64,000 nucleotides of DNA from Frondihabitans australicus (GCF_003634555.1 NZ_RBKS01000001.1:1736001-1800000); one strand, 5' to 3'; positions 34,535 through 42,985 are shown, counted from the stretch's first letter. A program made the numbers and translations. The notes: generated from the letters alone by a model not told the origin.

Positions 34535-35506
34535 TTGCCGTTCCGCGCGTTCTCCCGTAACAGCCCCACGACCACCAGCACCACCGCCGAGCCCCTCACC
34601 ACGGCCACCGGCACCCAGACGGTCACCACCGCCACCGGCACCCGCCGCGCGATCAGCGCACAGCGAGCCGCCGAGACCCGCCGCCGTCGCACCCGCCGCC
34701 TCCGCATCGCCGGCATCGCAGGAGCCGGCGTCGTCGCCGCGGCCTGCGGCACCGGCTTCGCGTTCGTCGGTACGTCCGGGGCCTCGAACGCCTTCGGGCT
34801 CCCGTCCGCGACCCCCTCCGCCGCCCCCACGCAGATGAGCGTCACCCACTCCGGCGACGGCACCGTCTCGGTGCACGCCGGCAGCGCCGTCACGCGCCAG
34901 GTGGCCGACTCCGCCGCGCAGACGGCGCTCGCCACCGGTCACCTCGTCGCCGAGAACGCCGAGGGCAAGACGAACGCCGCCGAGCTCACGCAGTCGATGG
35001 CGCAGCTCGCCGACTACCGCACCCTCGCCCCCGACACCGTGATCCAGCGTGTCAACGCGACCCAGAGCGCGGCGCAGGCCGTCGGCGCCCGCACCACGGT
35101 CGCGACCGCCCGCATCGAGGCGATCAAGACCGCCAACGAGAAGAAGGCGCAGATCGAGGCCCAGAAGGACGCCGACGCCGCAAGGCAGGCGGCGGCGAAC
35201 ACGCCCGCCGCGGCGCAGGCCACCGCGCAGAAGCTCATGGCGTCGCAGTACGGCTGGGGCAGCGACCAGTTCTCGTGCCTCGTGAACCTCTGGAACAAGG
35301 AGTCGGGCTGGAACTACAAGGCCTACAACGCCTCCGGCGCCACCGGGATCCCGCAGGCCCTCCCCGGCTCCAAGATGTCCAGCGTCGCGAGCGACTGGGC
35401 GACCAACGCCACCACGCAGATCATCTGGGGCCTCGGCTACATCCAGGGCTCGTACGGCACGCCGTGCGCCGCGTGGGCGCACTCCGAGGCGAACAACTGG
35501 TACTGA
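34535..35506 (+). CDS. Secreted lysozyme-like protein (paralogue of 5721-6989)
   Basis: 323 residues. A Thr-rich and then Arg-rich cytoplasmic start (about 1-56), a hydrophobic helix (about 57-80), a Ser/Ala/Thr region, a Lys/Ala/Gln-rich helix (about 170-225), and a C-terminal domain with SCLVNLWNKESGW (likely catalytic Glu near 256), TGIPQALPG and the end CAAWAHSEANNWY. The last 90 residues align with the first lysozyme-like protein; the N-termini are unrelated. TTG 34535 follows AAAGGA by five bases and no ATG/GTG fits better, but the start is uncertain. Likely a peptidoglycan hydrolase. Confidence 0.8.
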   Translation: MPFRAFSRNSPTTTSTTAEPLTTATGTQTVTTATGTRRAISAQRAAETRRRRTRRLRIAGIAGAGVVAAACGTGFAFVGTSGASNAFGLPSATPSAAPTQMSVTHSGDGTVSVHAGSAVTRQVADSAAQTALATGHLVAENAEGKTNAAELTQSMAQLADYRTLAPDTVIQRVNATQSAAQAVGARTTVATARIEAIKTANEKKAQIEAQKDADAARQAAANTPAAAQATAQKLMASQYGWGSDQFSCLVNLWNKESGWNYKAYNASGATGIPQALPGSKMSSVASDWATNATTQIIWGLGYIQGSYGTPCAAWAHSEANNWY

Positions 35507-35525
35507 GCGCCTGACCGGCCGCCGC

Positions 35526-35591
35526 GAGGAGTGGCGATTCACGCGAGGAGTGGCTCCTAGTCGCCACTCCTCACGTGATCGGCCACTCCTC
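35526..35591. terminator. 66-base symmetric hairpin, family C
   Basis: GAGGAGTGGC occurs at 35526-35535 and 35545-35554, and its complement GCCACTCCTC at 35563-35572 and 35582-35591, with equal 9-base gaps, so the arms fold as one long imperfect stem with an 8-base loop (CACG/CGTG pairs in the gaps). It lies between convergent gene ends. Confidence 0.8.
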
Positions 35592-35599
35592 CGTCGGGG

Positions 35600-36520
35600 C
35601 TACGCGAAGACGGCGAGCGCCCCGGGCACGACCTCGATCTCGAGGGGAAGCGGCCCGAGGCGCTCGCCGTCGCCGTAGGCGATGACGCCGGGCGCCGAGA
35701 CGCGCACCCGGCGGGCGCGGGAGAGCCGCACGCGCGGGTCGTCGCCGTGCGTGCCCTTCGCGACCCGCGGGAAGAGCCGGAGGAACGTCCGCCTCGACAA
35801 CCGGTCGACCACGAGCACGTCGAGCTCGCCGTCGTCGACAATCGCGTCCGGCAGCAGGGCGATGCCGCCGCCCACCGAGCGCGCGTTGCCGACGGAGACG
35901 AGCGTGCCGGCCACGGTCTGCCCGACCCCGTCGATCTCGATCTCGTAGTCGACCTGACGCAGCCGCACGAGCTCGAGCACCAGGGCGACGTCGTACCGGA
36001 GGCGGCCGCGAGGTCGGCGCAGCGCGTTCGCCCGCTCGTTGACGAACGCGTCGAACCCCGCCGACACCGTCCCGGCCACCCAGGTCGTGCGCCCGTCGAC
36101 TTGGGTCACGCGCAGGGCGTCGACGGCGCGAGCAGGAGCAGCGATCCGCTCCACGAGCATCCGTATCGCCGCGGCCGGATCGTCATGCGGGATCCCCAGC
36201 GCTCGCGCCATGTCGTTGCCGGTGCCGGAGGGCACGATGCCCAGCGGGACGCCGGTCCCGGCGACGAGGGCCGTGCCCAGGCTCACCATGCCGTCGCCGC
36301 CGACCACGATGAGGGCGTCGGCGTGCTCCTGCGCCCCGATGGCGAGCGAGTCGGAAGCGGCGGCGAGGAGGTCGGCGTGCGACGAGCGCACGAGCGGGAT
36401 CACCTCGTGGCCCGCGGTCTCGAGGGCGGAGACGACGGCGGGCCCGACGGGGCGACCGCGGCCGAACGACGCGGTGGGGTTGATCGCCACCACGAGGCGG
36501 AGCGGCTTCGTCGTCGTCAT
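35600..36520 (-). CDS. Diacylglycerol/lipid kinase family protein
   Basis: 306 residues of the DAGK catalytic family. INPTASFGRG is the phosphate loop, VVGGDGMVSLG the nucleotide-binding GGDG motif and IVPSGTGNDMARALGI the conserved substrate block; the C-terminal half is the beta-sandwich with DDGELDVLVV. Such enzymes phosphorylate diacylglycerol or related lipids, or sphingosine-like substrates, at the membrane. CATGAT six bases before the ATG may be a weak leaderless -10. It ends at a long hairpin facing the lysozyme-like gene. Confidence 0.93.
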   Translation of the reverse strand: MTTTKPLRLVVAINPTASFGRGRPVGPAVVSALETAGHEVIPLVRSSHADLLAAASDSLAIGAQEHADALIVVGGDGMVSLGTALVAGTGVPLGIVPSGTGNDMARALGIPHDDPAAAIRMLVERIAAPARAVDALRVTQVDGRTTWVAGTVSAGFDAFVNERANALRRPRGRLRYDVALVLELVRLRQVDYEIEIDGVGQTVAGTLVSVGNARSVGGGIALLPDAIVDDGELDVLVVDRLSRRTFLRLFPRVAKGTHGDDPRVRLSRARRVRVSAPGVIAYGDGERLGPLPLEIEVVPGALAVFA

Positions 36521-36574
36521 GCAGCGATCATGGCAGACGGCGGGCGAGCGATCGCGACGGCGACGCCGACCGCG

Positions 36575-36787
36575 TCAGCCGCCGTGGAACTGCGGGATGA
36601 TCAGCCAGATGCCGAAGAGGGCGCCGGCTGCGCTCACGGCGAAGCAGACCACGGCGCACACCCGCGCCCAGGTGGGGCTTCCCTCGACGGCGAGGAGCCG
36701 GAGTCCGCCGGCGAACAGGACGACGACGACCGCTGCCGCGATGACCGAGACCAGGGCGACGATGACGAACGCGAGCCAGTCGATCAC
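36575..36787 (-). CDS. Small two-helix membrane protein downstream of the phosphate transporter
   Basis: 70 residues with two hydrophobic helices (LAFVIVALVSVIAAAVVVVL and a second near 45-65) ending IIPQFHGG. Its GTG start overlaps the phosphate transporter stop by four bases (GTGA), so it is co-translated with it. Not recognised beyond that. The coupling suggests a helper or regulatory subunit of the transporter. Confidence 0.75.
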   Translation of the reverse strand: MIDWLAFVIVALVSVIAAAVVVVLFAGGLRLLAVEGSPTWARVCAVVCFAVSAAGALFGIWLIIPQFHGG

Positions 36788-38058
36788 CGGGCGCTCCCGT
36801 CTCCGCTCGCGCCAACGGGTGCGTCGTCGGCCAGACCGAACAGCGAGGACTCGTCGCTCAGCCGGCGGCGGGCCGCGAGGAGCTCGTCGCTGCGCTTCTT
36901 CGCGAGAGCGCGGCGCTCTTTGCGGGTGAGCACCGAGTTCATGGCGACGTCGACCTCCAGGGCGTTGGACTGCTCGGCGGGCTTGCGGCGCGAGAGCACG
37001 AAGATGCCGACGATCACCGCGGCTCCGAGCACGGCGTCCACGATGAGCCCGGCGAGCCCCCGCCGGCCGATGAGCTCGCAGACGGCGCCGACGAGGCCCG
37101 AGGCGGGCAGGGTGATGAACCAGGCGATGACGATCTTGCCTGCGGTGCCCCACTGGATCCTGCCGCCGCGCCGACCGAGACCCGCGCCGATGATCGACCC
37201 CGACGACACCTGCGTCGTCGACAGGGCGAAGCCGAGATGGCTGGAGGCGAGCACGGTGGCCGCGGTCGACGCCTCGGCCGAGAAGCCCTGCGTCACCTTG
37301 ACGTCCGTGAGGCCGCCGCCGAGGGTCTGGATGATCCGCCAGCCGCCGGTGTACGTGCCGAGAGCGATCGCGAGGGCGCAGACGAGAATCACCCAGATGG
37401 GCGGCTCGGCGCCCTGGCCGAGGAAGCCGCCGGCGATGAGCGTCAGCGTGATGACGCCCATGGTCTTCTGAGCGTCGTTCGTGCCGTGGGCGAGCGCGAC
37501 CATCGACGAGGTGAACATCTGGCCGACGCGGAAACCGCCCCGCTGGTTGCGACCCACGGGGCGCCTCGTGATCCAGTAGGCGAGACGGGTCGCCGTGAAC
37601 GCCGCGAGGCCGGCCACGAGCGGAGCCAGGACGGCGGGCAGCACGACCTTCGACAGCACGACGCCGAAGTCGACGGAGTCGAGCCCCGCGCCGACGAGCG
37701 CCGCCCCGATGAGGCCGCCGAACAGCGCGTGCGACGAGGAAGAGGGCAGACCGCGGAGCCAGGTGACCATGTTCCAGATGACGGCGCCGACGAGGCCGGC
37801 GAAGATCATCGACGGCGTGATGTCGACGCCGCCCGGCCCCTCGCGGATGATGCCGCCGGAGATCGTCTTGGCGACCTCGGTGGAGAGGAACGCGCCGATC
37901 AGGTTGAGGATCGCCGCGACGGTCACAGCTACGCGCGGCCGCAGGGCACCCGTCGCGATCGGCGTCGCCATGGCGTTCGCGGTGTCGTGGAAGCCGTTCG
38001 TGAAGTCGAAGAAGACGGCCAGCACGATGACCAGGATGACGATGACTGTGATATCCAC
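36784..38058 (-). CDS. pit: Inorganic phosphate transporter, PiT family
   Basis: 424 residues with about ten helices. The duplicated PiT signature is visible: FFDFTNGFHDTANAMATPIATGA near the start and VALAHGTNDAQKTMGVI after residue 190. It imports phosphate with protons or cations. A cytoplasmic basic C-terminal tail (RKERRALAKKRSDELLAARRR) follows the last helix. GTG 38058 is supported by GGAAGAG and by the family start. A PHO box lies directly upstream (38081-38120), so phosphate starvation control through PhoP is likely, which is notable because PiT systems are often constitutive. Confidence 0.95.
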   Translation of the reverse strand: MDITVIVILVIVLAVFFDFTNGFHDTANAMATPIATGALRPRVAVTVAAILNLIGAFLSTEVAKTISGGIIREGPGGVDITPSMIFAGLVGAVIWNMVTWLRGLPSSSSHALFGGLIGAALVGAGLDSVDFGVVLSKVVLPAVLAPLVAGLAAFTATRLAYWITRRPVGRNQRGGFRVGQMFTSSMVALAHGTNDAQKTMGVITLTLIAGGFLGQGAEPPIWVILVCALAIALGTYTGGWRIIQTLGGGLTDVKVTQGFSAEASTAATVLASSHLGFALSTTQVSSGSIIGAGLGRRGGRIQWGTAGKIVIAWFITLPASGLVGAVCELIGRRGLAGLIVDAVLGAAVIVGIFVLSRRKPAEQSNALEVDVAMNSVLTRKERRALAKKRSDELLAARRRLSDESSLFGLADDAPVGASGDGSAR

Positions 38059-38080
38059 CGGCGGCCACTCTTCCAGCCCG

Positions 38081-38120
38081 GGTGAACGCGAGTCAACCCA
38101 CGGGTGACGGTCGGGTGAAC
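38081..38120 (-). promoter_or_regulatory. PHO box upstream of pit
   Basis: On the minus strand GTTCACC-type units occur at 38114-38120 (exact), 38103-38109 (one or two changes), 38092-38098 (weak) and 38081-38087 (exact), all at 11-base steps. This is the actinobacterial PhoP direct-repeat pattern. TTGACT (38091-38096) in the third unit may be the -35 box. Confidence 0.8.
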
Positions 38121-38139
38121 GCCTCCGGGTGAGGGCTGC

Positions 38140-39669
38140 TCAGAGATGGGGCACGAACGCCTGCCAGACACGGCGCCGCTCGCCCCGGGGGTCGAACTCG
38201 ACGCGGTCGACGGTGTCGATGATGAGGGTGCGGCGGCGGTGCGGATCGTAGGAGGGCCAGTCGTTCACGGCCCCGGTGCGCACGAACTCGAGCCAGCGCC
38301 GCCGCATCCTGCGACCGGCCCGGAGGAAGGCGCGACGACCGCCCAGGAGGCTCATGGTGCGGCCGAAAGCTGAATCCATGCGGTCGAAGAGCGCGTAGAG
38401 GTCGAGGCCGTGGAAGGCGTCGACGCCGGCGACCCGGAGGATCCGCGGCGCGACGTCGAACCGGTAGAAGTAGACCTTCGCGAAGCGGCAGTGCCGCTCG
38501 GCGACCTTGATCGACGGGTACCAGAACGAGAAGTCGCCGCCGAAGTCGAGGGCCGCGGGGCGGTGCGGCAGCCCGGGGTACTGCGCCTGGATCGCCTTGC
38601 GCGCTTTCTTCTTCGTGTTGGCGAAGATCGACCGGATGCGCAGGGGCGTCGTCGCCAGGATGTCGCGGCGCCCCGTGAACACCGACCCCTCGCGGTCGTT
38701 CGTGCCGATGATGAGCGGCACCGGAGCCGCACGGCCGGCCTTGAAGGCGTCGAGCGGACGCTCGGGCAGGAGGTCGCCGTCGATGACCGGCGACAGGAAG
38801 ATCGAGCCGGGCTGGTCGTCGGGCGCCCGGTGGAAGAGTCGCTCGGTGGCCGTCACGATCGCACGGGTGGGCGCCGCGTGCAGGAGTGCTGCGCCGTCTT
38901 CGAGCGACGTCGACTCGAGGTCGTCGTCGCGGACGACGCGGCTGAGGATCTCGAGGAAGTCGGCGGCCCACCGCTCGGTGACGTCGGGCGGGTAGATCGC
39001 GTTCGCCGGCGACGACTGAGCGATGGCGCCGGAGAACAGGCCTCGTGCGCGCGGCACCGTCATGAGCGTGGTGACCGCGTTGGCTCCTGAGCTCTCGCCG
39101 CAGATCGTGACGCGCTCGGGGTCGCCGCCGAATGCCGAGATGTTGTCGTGGACCCACTCGAGGGCTGCGACCTGGTCGCGGAGGCCCAGGTTCGACTCGA
39201 TCGGGTGCTCGGGCGTCGACCAGGCCGAGAAGTCGACGTAGCCGAAGGCGCCGAGGCGGTAGTTGAAGCTCACGTAGACGATGCCGCCCTCGCGCACGAG
39301 CGACTCGCCCTGGTGCGGGAACTCGCGCGCGCTGCCCACGGCGTAGGCGCCGCCGTGGATGTAGACCATCACCGGGAGGGCTTCGCCTGCTCCTGCGCCC
39401 TGCGGTGCGATGACGTTGATCGTGAGGCAGTCCTCGCTCTGCGGCGTGGCCTGGTCGATGCCCACGAAACGCGAGCGGTCCTGCGGGGCCGCAGCGCCGA
39501 AGTGGGCGGCGCTGCGGACGCCCTGCCAGGGCTCGGGGGGCGCAGGAGCACGGAATCGCCGCTCGCCGACGGGTGCGAGCGCGAACGGCATGCCGCGCCA
39601 CGAGAGCACCCCGCGCTCGAGCACCCCCTCGACGTCGCCCGAGGTGGTCCGTCTGATCAGTCCCGCCAT
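38140..39669 (-). CDS. Type B carboxylesterase/lipase
   Basis: 509 residues of the cholinesterase-like alpha/beta hydrolase family. SEDCLTINVIAP and VMVYIHGGAYAVGSA (oxyanion hole) precede VTICGESSGANAVTT (nucleophile elbow, Ser near residue 195), LIIGTNDREG carries the acidic residue region and FHGLDLYALF the His region. No signal peptide, so cytoplasmic. It hydrolyses carboxylic esters; natural substrate unknown. The ATG at 39669 has no strong ribosome site. The 11-mer GGCGCAGGAGC/complement occurs twice within it (39389, 39539). Confidence 0.9.
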   Translation of the reverse strand: MAGLIRRTTSGDVEGVLERGVLSWRGMPFALAPVGERRFRAPAPPEPWQGVRSAAHFGAAAPQDRSRFVGIDQATPQSEDCLTINVIAPQGAGAGEALPVMVYIHGGAYAVGSAREFPHQGESLVREGGIVYVSFNYRLGAFGYVDFSAWSTPEHPIESNLGLRDQVAALEWVHDNISAFGGDPERVTICGESSGANAVTTLMTVPRARGLFSGAIAQSSPANAIYPPDVTERWAADFLEILSRVVRDDDLESTSLEDGAALLHAAPTRAIVTATERLFHRAPDDQPGSIFLSPVIDGDLLPERPLDAFKAGRAAPVPLIIGTNDREGSVFTGRRDILATTPLRIRSIFANTKKKARKAIQAQYPGLPHRPAALDFGGDFSFWYPSIKVAERHCRFAKVYFYRFDVAPRILRVAGVDAFHGLDLYALFDRMDSAFGRTMSLLGGRRAFLRAGRRMRRRWLEFVRTGAVNDWPSYDPHRRRTLIIDTVDRVEFDPRGERRRVWQAFVPHL

Positions 39670-39737
39670 GTCGTCTGCATGCTAGAGCGCGCGTGTGAAC
39701 GCGACCCTCAGGATCGGCGGCGGGCTAGCGTCGTGTC

Positions 39738-40079
39738 ATGAGCCGGAGGGGTGGTTGGGTGCTGCCGAACCCCGCGCTCGCCCGTGCCGTCGGGCGATAC
39801 CGCCGGTGGACGTGCATCGGCGCCTGCTCCTTCGTTCTGATTCTCGGCGCGACAGAGATCGCGCGACGCGCGGACGCACGGTTCGGGCGGAGCGGCATAC
39901 CCGACGCCGTGACGTTGATCGTGTGCGTGGCGTACTCGTACGCGGTGCCGCTGTGGCTGTACTTGGGGCACAGGATCCGGGCCTCGATCGCGAACGAGGC
40001 GTCCCGCGCGAATCGGAAGGCCAGGTCGGTGCCCCTCTGGAGCACTCGACGGCTCCGGCGCTGGCTGGGCGAGGAGTGA
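39738..40079 (+). CDS. Small two-helix membrane protein of unknown function
   Basis: 113 residues. Two hydrophobic segments (about 25-42 and 57-80) are joined by a basic loop, with an Arg-rich C-terminus (RKARSVPLWSTRRLRRWLGEE). Not recognised. TAGCGT lies six bases before the ATG, the leaderless pattern that recurs in this window, which supports the gene. Its stop codon lies inside a perfect 30-base palindrome. It is divergent from the esterase. Confidence 0.6.
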   Translation: MSRRGGWVLPNPALARAVGRYRRWTCIGACSFVLILGATEIARRADARFGRSGIPDAVTLIVCVAYSYAVPLWLYLGHRIRASIANEASRANRKARSVPLWSTRRLRRWLGEE

Positions 40080-40096
40080 CGCGTCACTCCTCGCCC
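40067..40096. terminator. Perfect 30-base palindrome over the small gene's stop codon, family C-like
   Basis: GGGCGAGGAGTGACG (40067-40081) is followed directly by its exact complement CGTCACTCCTCGCCC (40082-40096). GCGAGGAGTG is shared with the hairpin at 35526-35591. Likely an RNA terminator or cruciform. Confidence 0.75.
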
Positions 40097-40109
40097 TCGC
40101 CCAGCCCGA

Positions 40110-40173
40110 CTCCGGGCGACTTCGCGCATCCCAGGCGAACGCGTCGACCCGGGATGCCGGAAATAGCCCGGAG
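40110..40173. repeat. Imperfect hairpin repeat, family B copy 1
   Basis: Arm 40110-40132 (CTCCGGGCGACTTC, then GCGCATCCC) pairs imperfectly with 40151-40173 (GGGATGCCGG through AGCCCGGAG). The left arm and following GGCGAAC recur at 54257-54288, so this is a dispersed repeat. Confidence 0.7.
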
Positions 40174-40190
40174 ACCGGTTCGACCAGGCA

Positions 40191-40207
40191 CCCAGGAGCC
40201 TCCTGGG
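40191..40207. promoter_or_regulatory. Palindrome upstream of the Na+/H+ antiporter
   Basis: CCCAGGAG-C-CTCCTGGG, a perfect 8-1-8 dyad, lies about 10-25 bases before a possible -10 (CAGAAT, about 40220) of the antiporter gene. It may be an operator. Confidence 0.5.
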
Positions 40208-40259
40208 CGTCTGCTGGCAGAATGGGAGCCCACGACCCGCACCCGGACGGACTCCGCCC

Positions 40260-42077
40260 ATGGAACTGCTCGAACTCCTCCTCCTGCTGGCCGGTTCGCT
40301 CGCCGTCACGGCGTTCGCCCGCTGGCGAGGCCTCCCTGCGCCCCTGCTCGTCGTCGCGGTCGCCCTCGGGGTCTCGTTCATCCCGGGCGTGCCGCCGATC
40401 GAGATCGACTCCGAGGTGATCCTCACGGTGATCCTGCCGCCGCTGCTGTACTCGGCGTCGCTCGACGTGTCGTTCCAGAACTTCCGGCAGAGCCTGGTCC
40501 AGATCCGCCGCCTCGGCATCTTCCTCGTGATCGTCACGGCGCTCGTCGTCGGCTGGGTGGCGTACAACCTGATCCCCGACATGACCCTGCCCGCCGCGAT
40601 CCTCGTGGGCGCGGTCGTCGCGCCGCCCGACGCCGTGTCGGCCGCCGCGATCGGCCGGAAGCTCGGCCTGCCGCGCAAGGTCATGGCGGTGATCTCGGGC
40701 GAGAGCCTCATCAACGACGCCGCGTCGCTGACGCTGGTGAAGGTGTTCCTGCTGATCATCGGCGGCGCCACGCTCTCGATCGGCCAGGACCTGTCGATCT
40801 TCGCGCTCGCGATCGGCGTCGGCGTGGGCGTCGGGCTGGTGCTCGGCGTCGTGGCGCACTTCCTGCGCATGCGAGTGAAGGACCCCGTCGTCGAGACGGT
40901 GATCGGCCTGATCCTGCCGTTCCTCGCCTACATCACCGCCGAGCAGCTCGAGGGCTCGGGCGTGCTCGCCGTCGTGGCCGCCGGCCTCTACGTCGGCTAC
41001 AACTCCCCCAAGGCCGGCTACGCCGCCCGCCTGCAGGAGCGACCGATCTGGGCGGCCGCCGACGTCACCCTCGAGGGTTTCGTCTTCGCGCTCATCGGCC
41101 TGCAGCTGAAGACGGTCGTCGGCGACGTCGCCGACTCGACGCGCGACCTCTGGCAGAGCGTCGGCGTGGCGTTCGTCGTGCTCGCCGTGGTGATCCTCGT
41201 GCGGCCGATCTTCGTCTTCGTGACCTACTACTGGTCCAGGTTCTGGAAGCGCTTCGTCTTCACCAGGCTGCGCCGGTTCCGCAAGGCACGAGTCCGACGC
41301 ATGATCTGGGGCCGCGGCGACCCGAAGCTGAGCTGGCAGCAGCTGACCGTCGTGTCGTGGACCGGTATGCGCGGCGTGGTCACGCTCGCCGCCGCGGTGT
41401 CGATCCCCGAGGCCGTCGACGGGCACGATGTTCCTGCGCGCGACACCATGTTCCTCATCGCGTTCGTGGTGACCGTCGGCACGCTCCTGCTCCAGGGCCT
41501 CACCCTGCCGTCGGTGATCCGCGGCCTGAAGGTGCAGGATCTGAAACAGGCCGAGCGCGACGTCCAGGCGGAGCTCCGACTCGTCTCCGACAGCACGCAG
41601 GAGGCCGTCAGCTACCTCGACAAGCGCCGCGACGCGTGGGCCGACGAGTGGGGCGCCGAGCCCATCGACCGCGGCATCACGCTCTTGAAGGACCGCCTGC
41701 AGAGACAGGATCAGGCGTTCCGCCAGGGCCTCCGCGAGGACACCGACCAGGCCGCCGAGATCGAGGCCGAGCAGGCGGGCGTCGACGCCGAGTCGGTGGA
41801 GATGCCGACGCTCGACCGGGGCTCCGAGCTGCGCTCGGTGCCGCACGTCGCCGAGCCCGAGCCGGTGCCGGATCCGACGCTGGTGCGCCCGGGCCGCAAC
41901 AACGCCCGCGCCCTGGCGAGCATCCGCCGCGAGCTCCTGCAGAAGCGTCGCGAGGTGGTCCTCCGCGAGCGCGACGCCGGCAACCTCGACGAGGAGGTCA
42001 TGCGGCGCGTCCTGCTCGGCCTCGACGCCGAGGAGCTGGCGATGGACACGTCGGCGGTGGCGCGCACGAGGTCGTGA
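40260..42077 (+). CDS. Na+/H+ antiporter, CPA1/NhaP type
   Basis: 605 residues. About 12 helices in the first 420 residues, with VGAVVAPPDAVSAAAIGRKLGLPRKVMAVISGESLINDAASL, the CPA1 ion-binding region (Asp of PPDA and of ESLIND), and a cytoplasmic tail of about 185 charged residues (coiled-coil-like, Glu/Arg-rich). It exchanges Na+ or K+ for H+ in pH and salt homeostasis. ATG 40260 chosen by family start (MELLELLLLLAGS). A stem-loop (42107-42129) follows the stop. Confidence 0.93.
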   Translation: MELLELLLLLAGSLAVTAFARWRGLPAPLLVVAVALGVSFIPGVPPIEIDSEVILTVILPPLLYSASLDVSFQNFRQSLVQIRRLGIFLVIVTALVVGWVAYNLIPDMTLPAAILVGAVVAPPDAVSAAAIGRKLGLPRKVMAVISGESLINDAASLTLVKVFLLIIGGATLSIGQDLSIFALAIGVGVGVGLVLGVVAHFLRMRVKDPVVETVIGLILPFLAYITAEQLEGSGVLAVVAAGLYVGYNSPKAGYAARLQERPIWAAADVTLEGFVFALIGLQLKTVVGDVADSTRDLWQSVGVAFVVLAVVILVRPIFVFVTYYWSRFWKRFVFTRLRRFRKARVRRMIWGRGDPKLSWQQLTVVSWTGMRGVVTLAAAVSIPEAVDGHDVPARDTMFLIAFVVTVGTLLLQGLTLPSVIRGLKVQDLKQAERDVQAELRLVSDSTQEAVSYLDKRRDAWADEWGAEPIDRGITLLKDRLQRQDQAFRQGLREDTDQAAEIEAEQAGVDAESVEMPTLDRGSELRSVPHVAEPEPVPDPTLVRPGRNNARALASIRRELLQKRREVVLRERDAGNLDEEVMRRVLLGLDAEELAMDTSAVARTRS

Positions 42078-42106
42078 CCTCGGCGGCCGCCGGGGCCGCC
42101 CCCGCT

Positions 42107-42129
42107 GCCGGAGCACCCCGCGCTCCGGC
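42107..42129 (+). terminator. Stem-loop after the antiporter gene
   Basis: GCCGGAGC (42107-42114) pairs with GCTCCGGC (42122-42129), seven-base loop. It abuts the TAGAAT -10 (42131-42136) of the next gene. Confidence 0.55.
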
Positions 42130-42142
42130 GTAGAATCCTGGC

Positions 42143-42394
42143 GTGTCCCGCCTCGCCCTGCATCGCCTGTTCATCGTCGTCTGCGCACTGTTCGTGATCG
42201 CCGCCGTGGTCCTCTACGTCCTGTCGATCGCGCTGGCCTCGCACGGCGGCGACACGGCCCGCCACTTCGACGAGTACGCGATCTTCGCCTTCATGGGCGC
42301 CGTGCTCTTCGGCATCATCGACTTCTTCGTGCGCCCCGTGATGCGGGCCACCCCTGACGGCTCTCGCGACGTCGAGAACCCGCTCAACGGCTGA
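42143..42394 (+). CDS. Small two-helix membrane protein of unknown function
   Basis: 83 residues with two helices: LFIVVCALFVIAAVVLYVLS and YAIFAFMGAVLFGIIDFFV, plus a short polar tail. TAGAAT at 42131-42136, a near-consensus -10, lies six bases before the GTG at 42143, so a leaderless transcript is likely and the gene is credible. Not recognised as a named family. It follows the antiporter, but with its own promoter. Confidence 0.75.
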   Translation: MSRLALHRLFIVVCALFVIAAVVLYVLSIALASHGGDTARHFDEYAIFAFMGAVLFGIIDFFVRPVMRATPDGSRDVENPLNG

Positions 42395-42456
42395 CCGGAG
42401 GTCGCCCGCCGGGCGCGACCACGGGCTCCTGCGCCGAAGCCCTACCCGCGCAGAAA

Positions 42457-42497
42457 CGCCGAACCGCCTCGATCAGGGTCATCGAGGCGGTTCGGCG
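42457..42497. terminator. Bidirectional 17-bp terminator
   Basis: CGCCGAACCGCCTCGAT (42457-42473) pairs perfectly with ATCGAGGCGGTTCGGCG (42481-42497) around seven bases, between convergent small membrane-protein genes. Confidence 0.9.
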
Positions 42498-42510
42498 TGT
42501 GGTCTGAGTG

Positions 42511-42846
42511 CTACTCGCCCCAGCGGGCGGTGCCGCGGACGGCGAGGGCGTCGCGCTCGGCGCGCGAGCCGGGAGCGTTGTCGATGATCGAGTTCGCGGC
42601 GCGGACGTTGCGCGCGAGGAGCTTCATGCCCTGGCGGACGAGCATGGCGGCGACGCCGGCGATGCCGATCCAGAGGAGGATGCGGCCTTCGGCGCCGAGG
42701 AGCGAGCCGGCGACGACGGCGGTCCAGACGGCCGGCCAGACGAGGGCGGCGACCCAGCCGACGTGGTTGGCCGAGGCGGTCGGGGTACGGTAGGCGTCCA
42801 CCGAAGTGCGGACCTGGGCCGCGAGACGGCTGTCGATCGTGGTCAT
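42511..42846 (-). CDS. Small membrane protein of unknown function
   Basis: 111 residues: a polar start, two adjacent hydrophobic helices (VGWVAALVWPAVWTAVVAG and ILLWIGIAGVAAMLVRQGM) and a basic, polar end. Function unknown. ATG 42846 (MTTID) is favoured over 42849 because AGGGAG then has a workable spacing. Its upstream region has a perfect 8-1-8 palindrome, an ACCGATCGGT dyad and a G-rich element shared with the NERD-like gene promoter, so it appears regulated. Confidence 0.75.
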   Translation of the reverse strand: MTTIDSRLAAQVRTSVDAYRTPTASANHVGWVAALVWPAVWTAVVAGSLLGAEGRILLWIGIAGVAAMLVRQGMKLLARNVRAANSIIDNAPGSRAERDALAVRGTARWGE

Positions 42847-42871
42847 CATGCTCCCTAAGCATTTCACCGTT

Positions 42872-42960
42872 GTCACCCGACGGGTGACGATACGACGAAT
42901 GTACCGATCGGTGCACATCTTCTGCGCCCCCCTCTCGTGGTGCCACCCGTTGGGGGGTGA
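42872..42960. promoter_or_regulatory. Operator-rich region of the small membrane protein gene
   Basis: GTCACCCG-A-CGGGTGAC (42872-42888) is a perfect palindrome. GTACCGATCGG (42901-42911) contains the dyad ACCGATCGGT, and CCCGTTGGGGGGTGA lies at 42946-42960. The last two recur upstream of the NERD-like gene (12970-13013). Confidence 0.65.
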
Positions 42961-42985
42961 TCCCCGAGCTGGCGCGGATCGGGCA

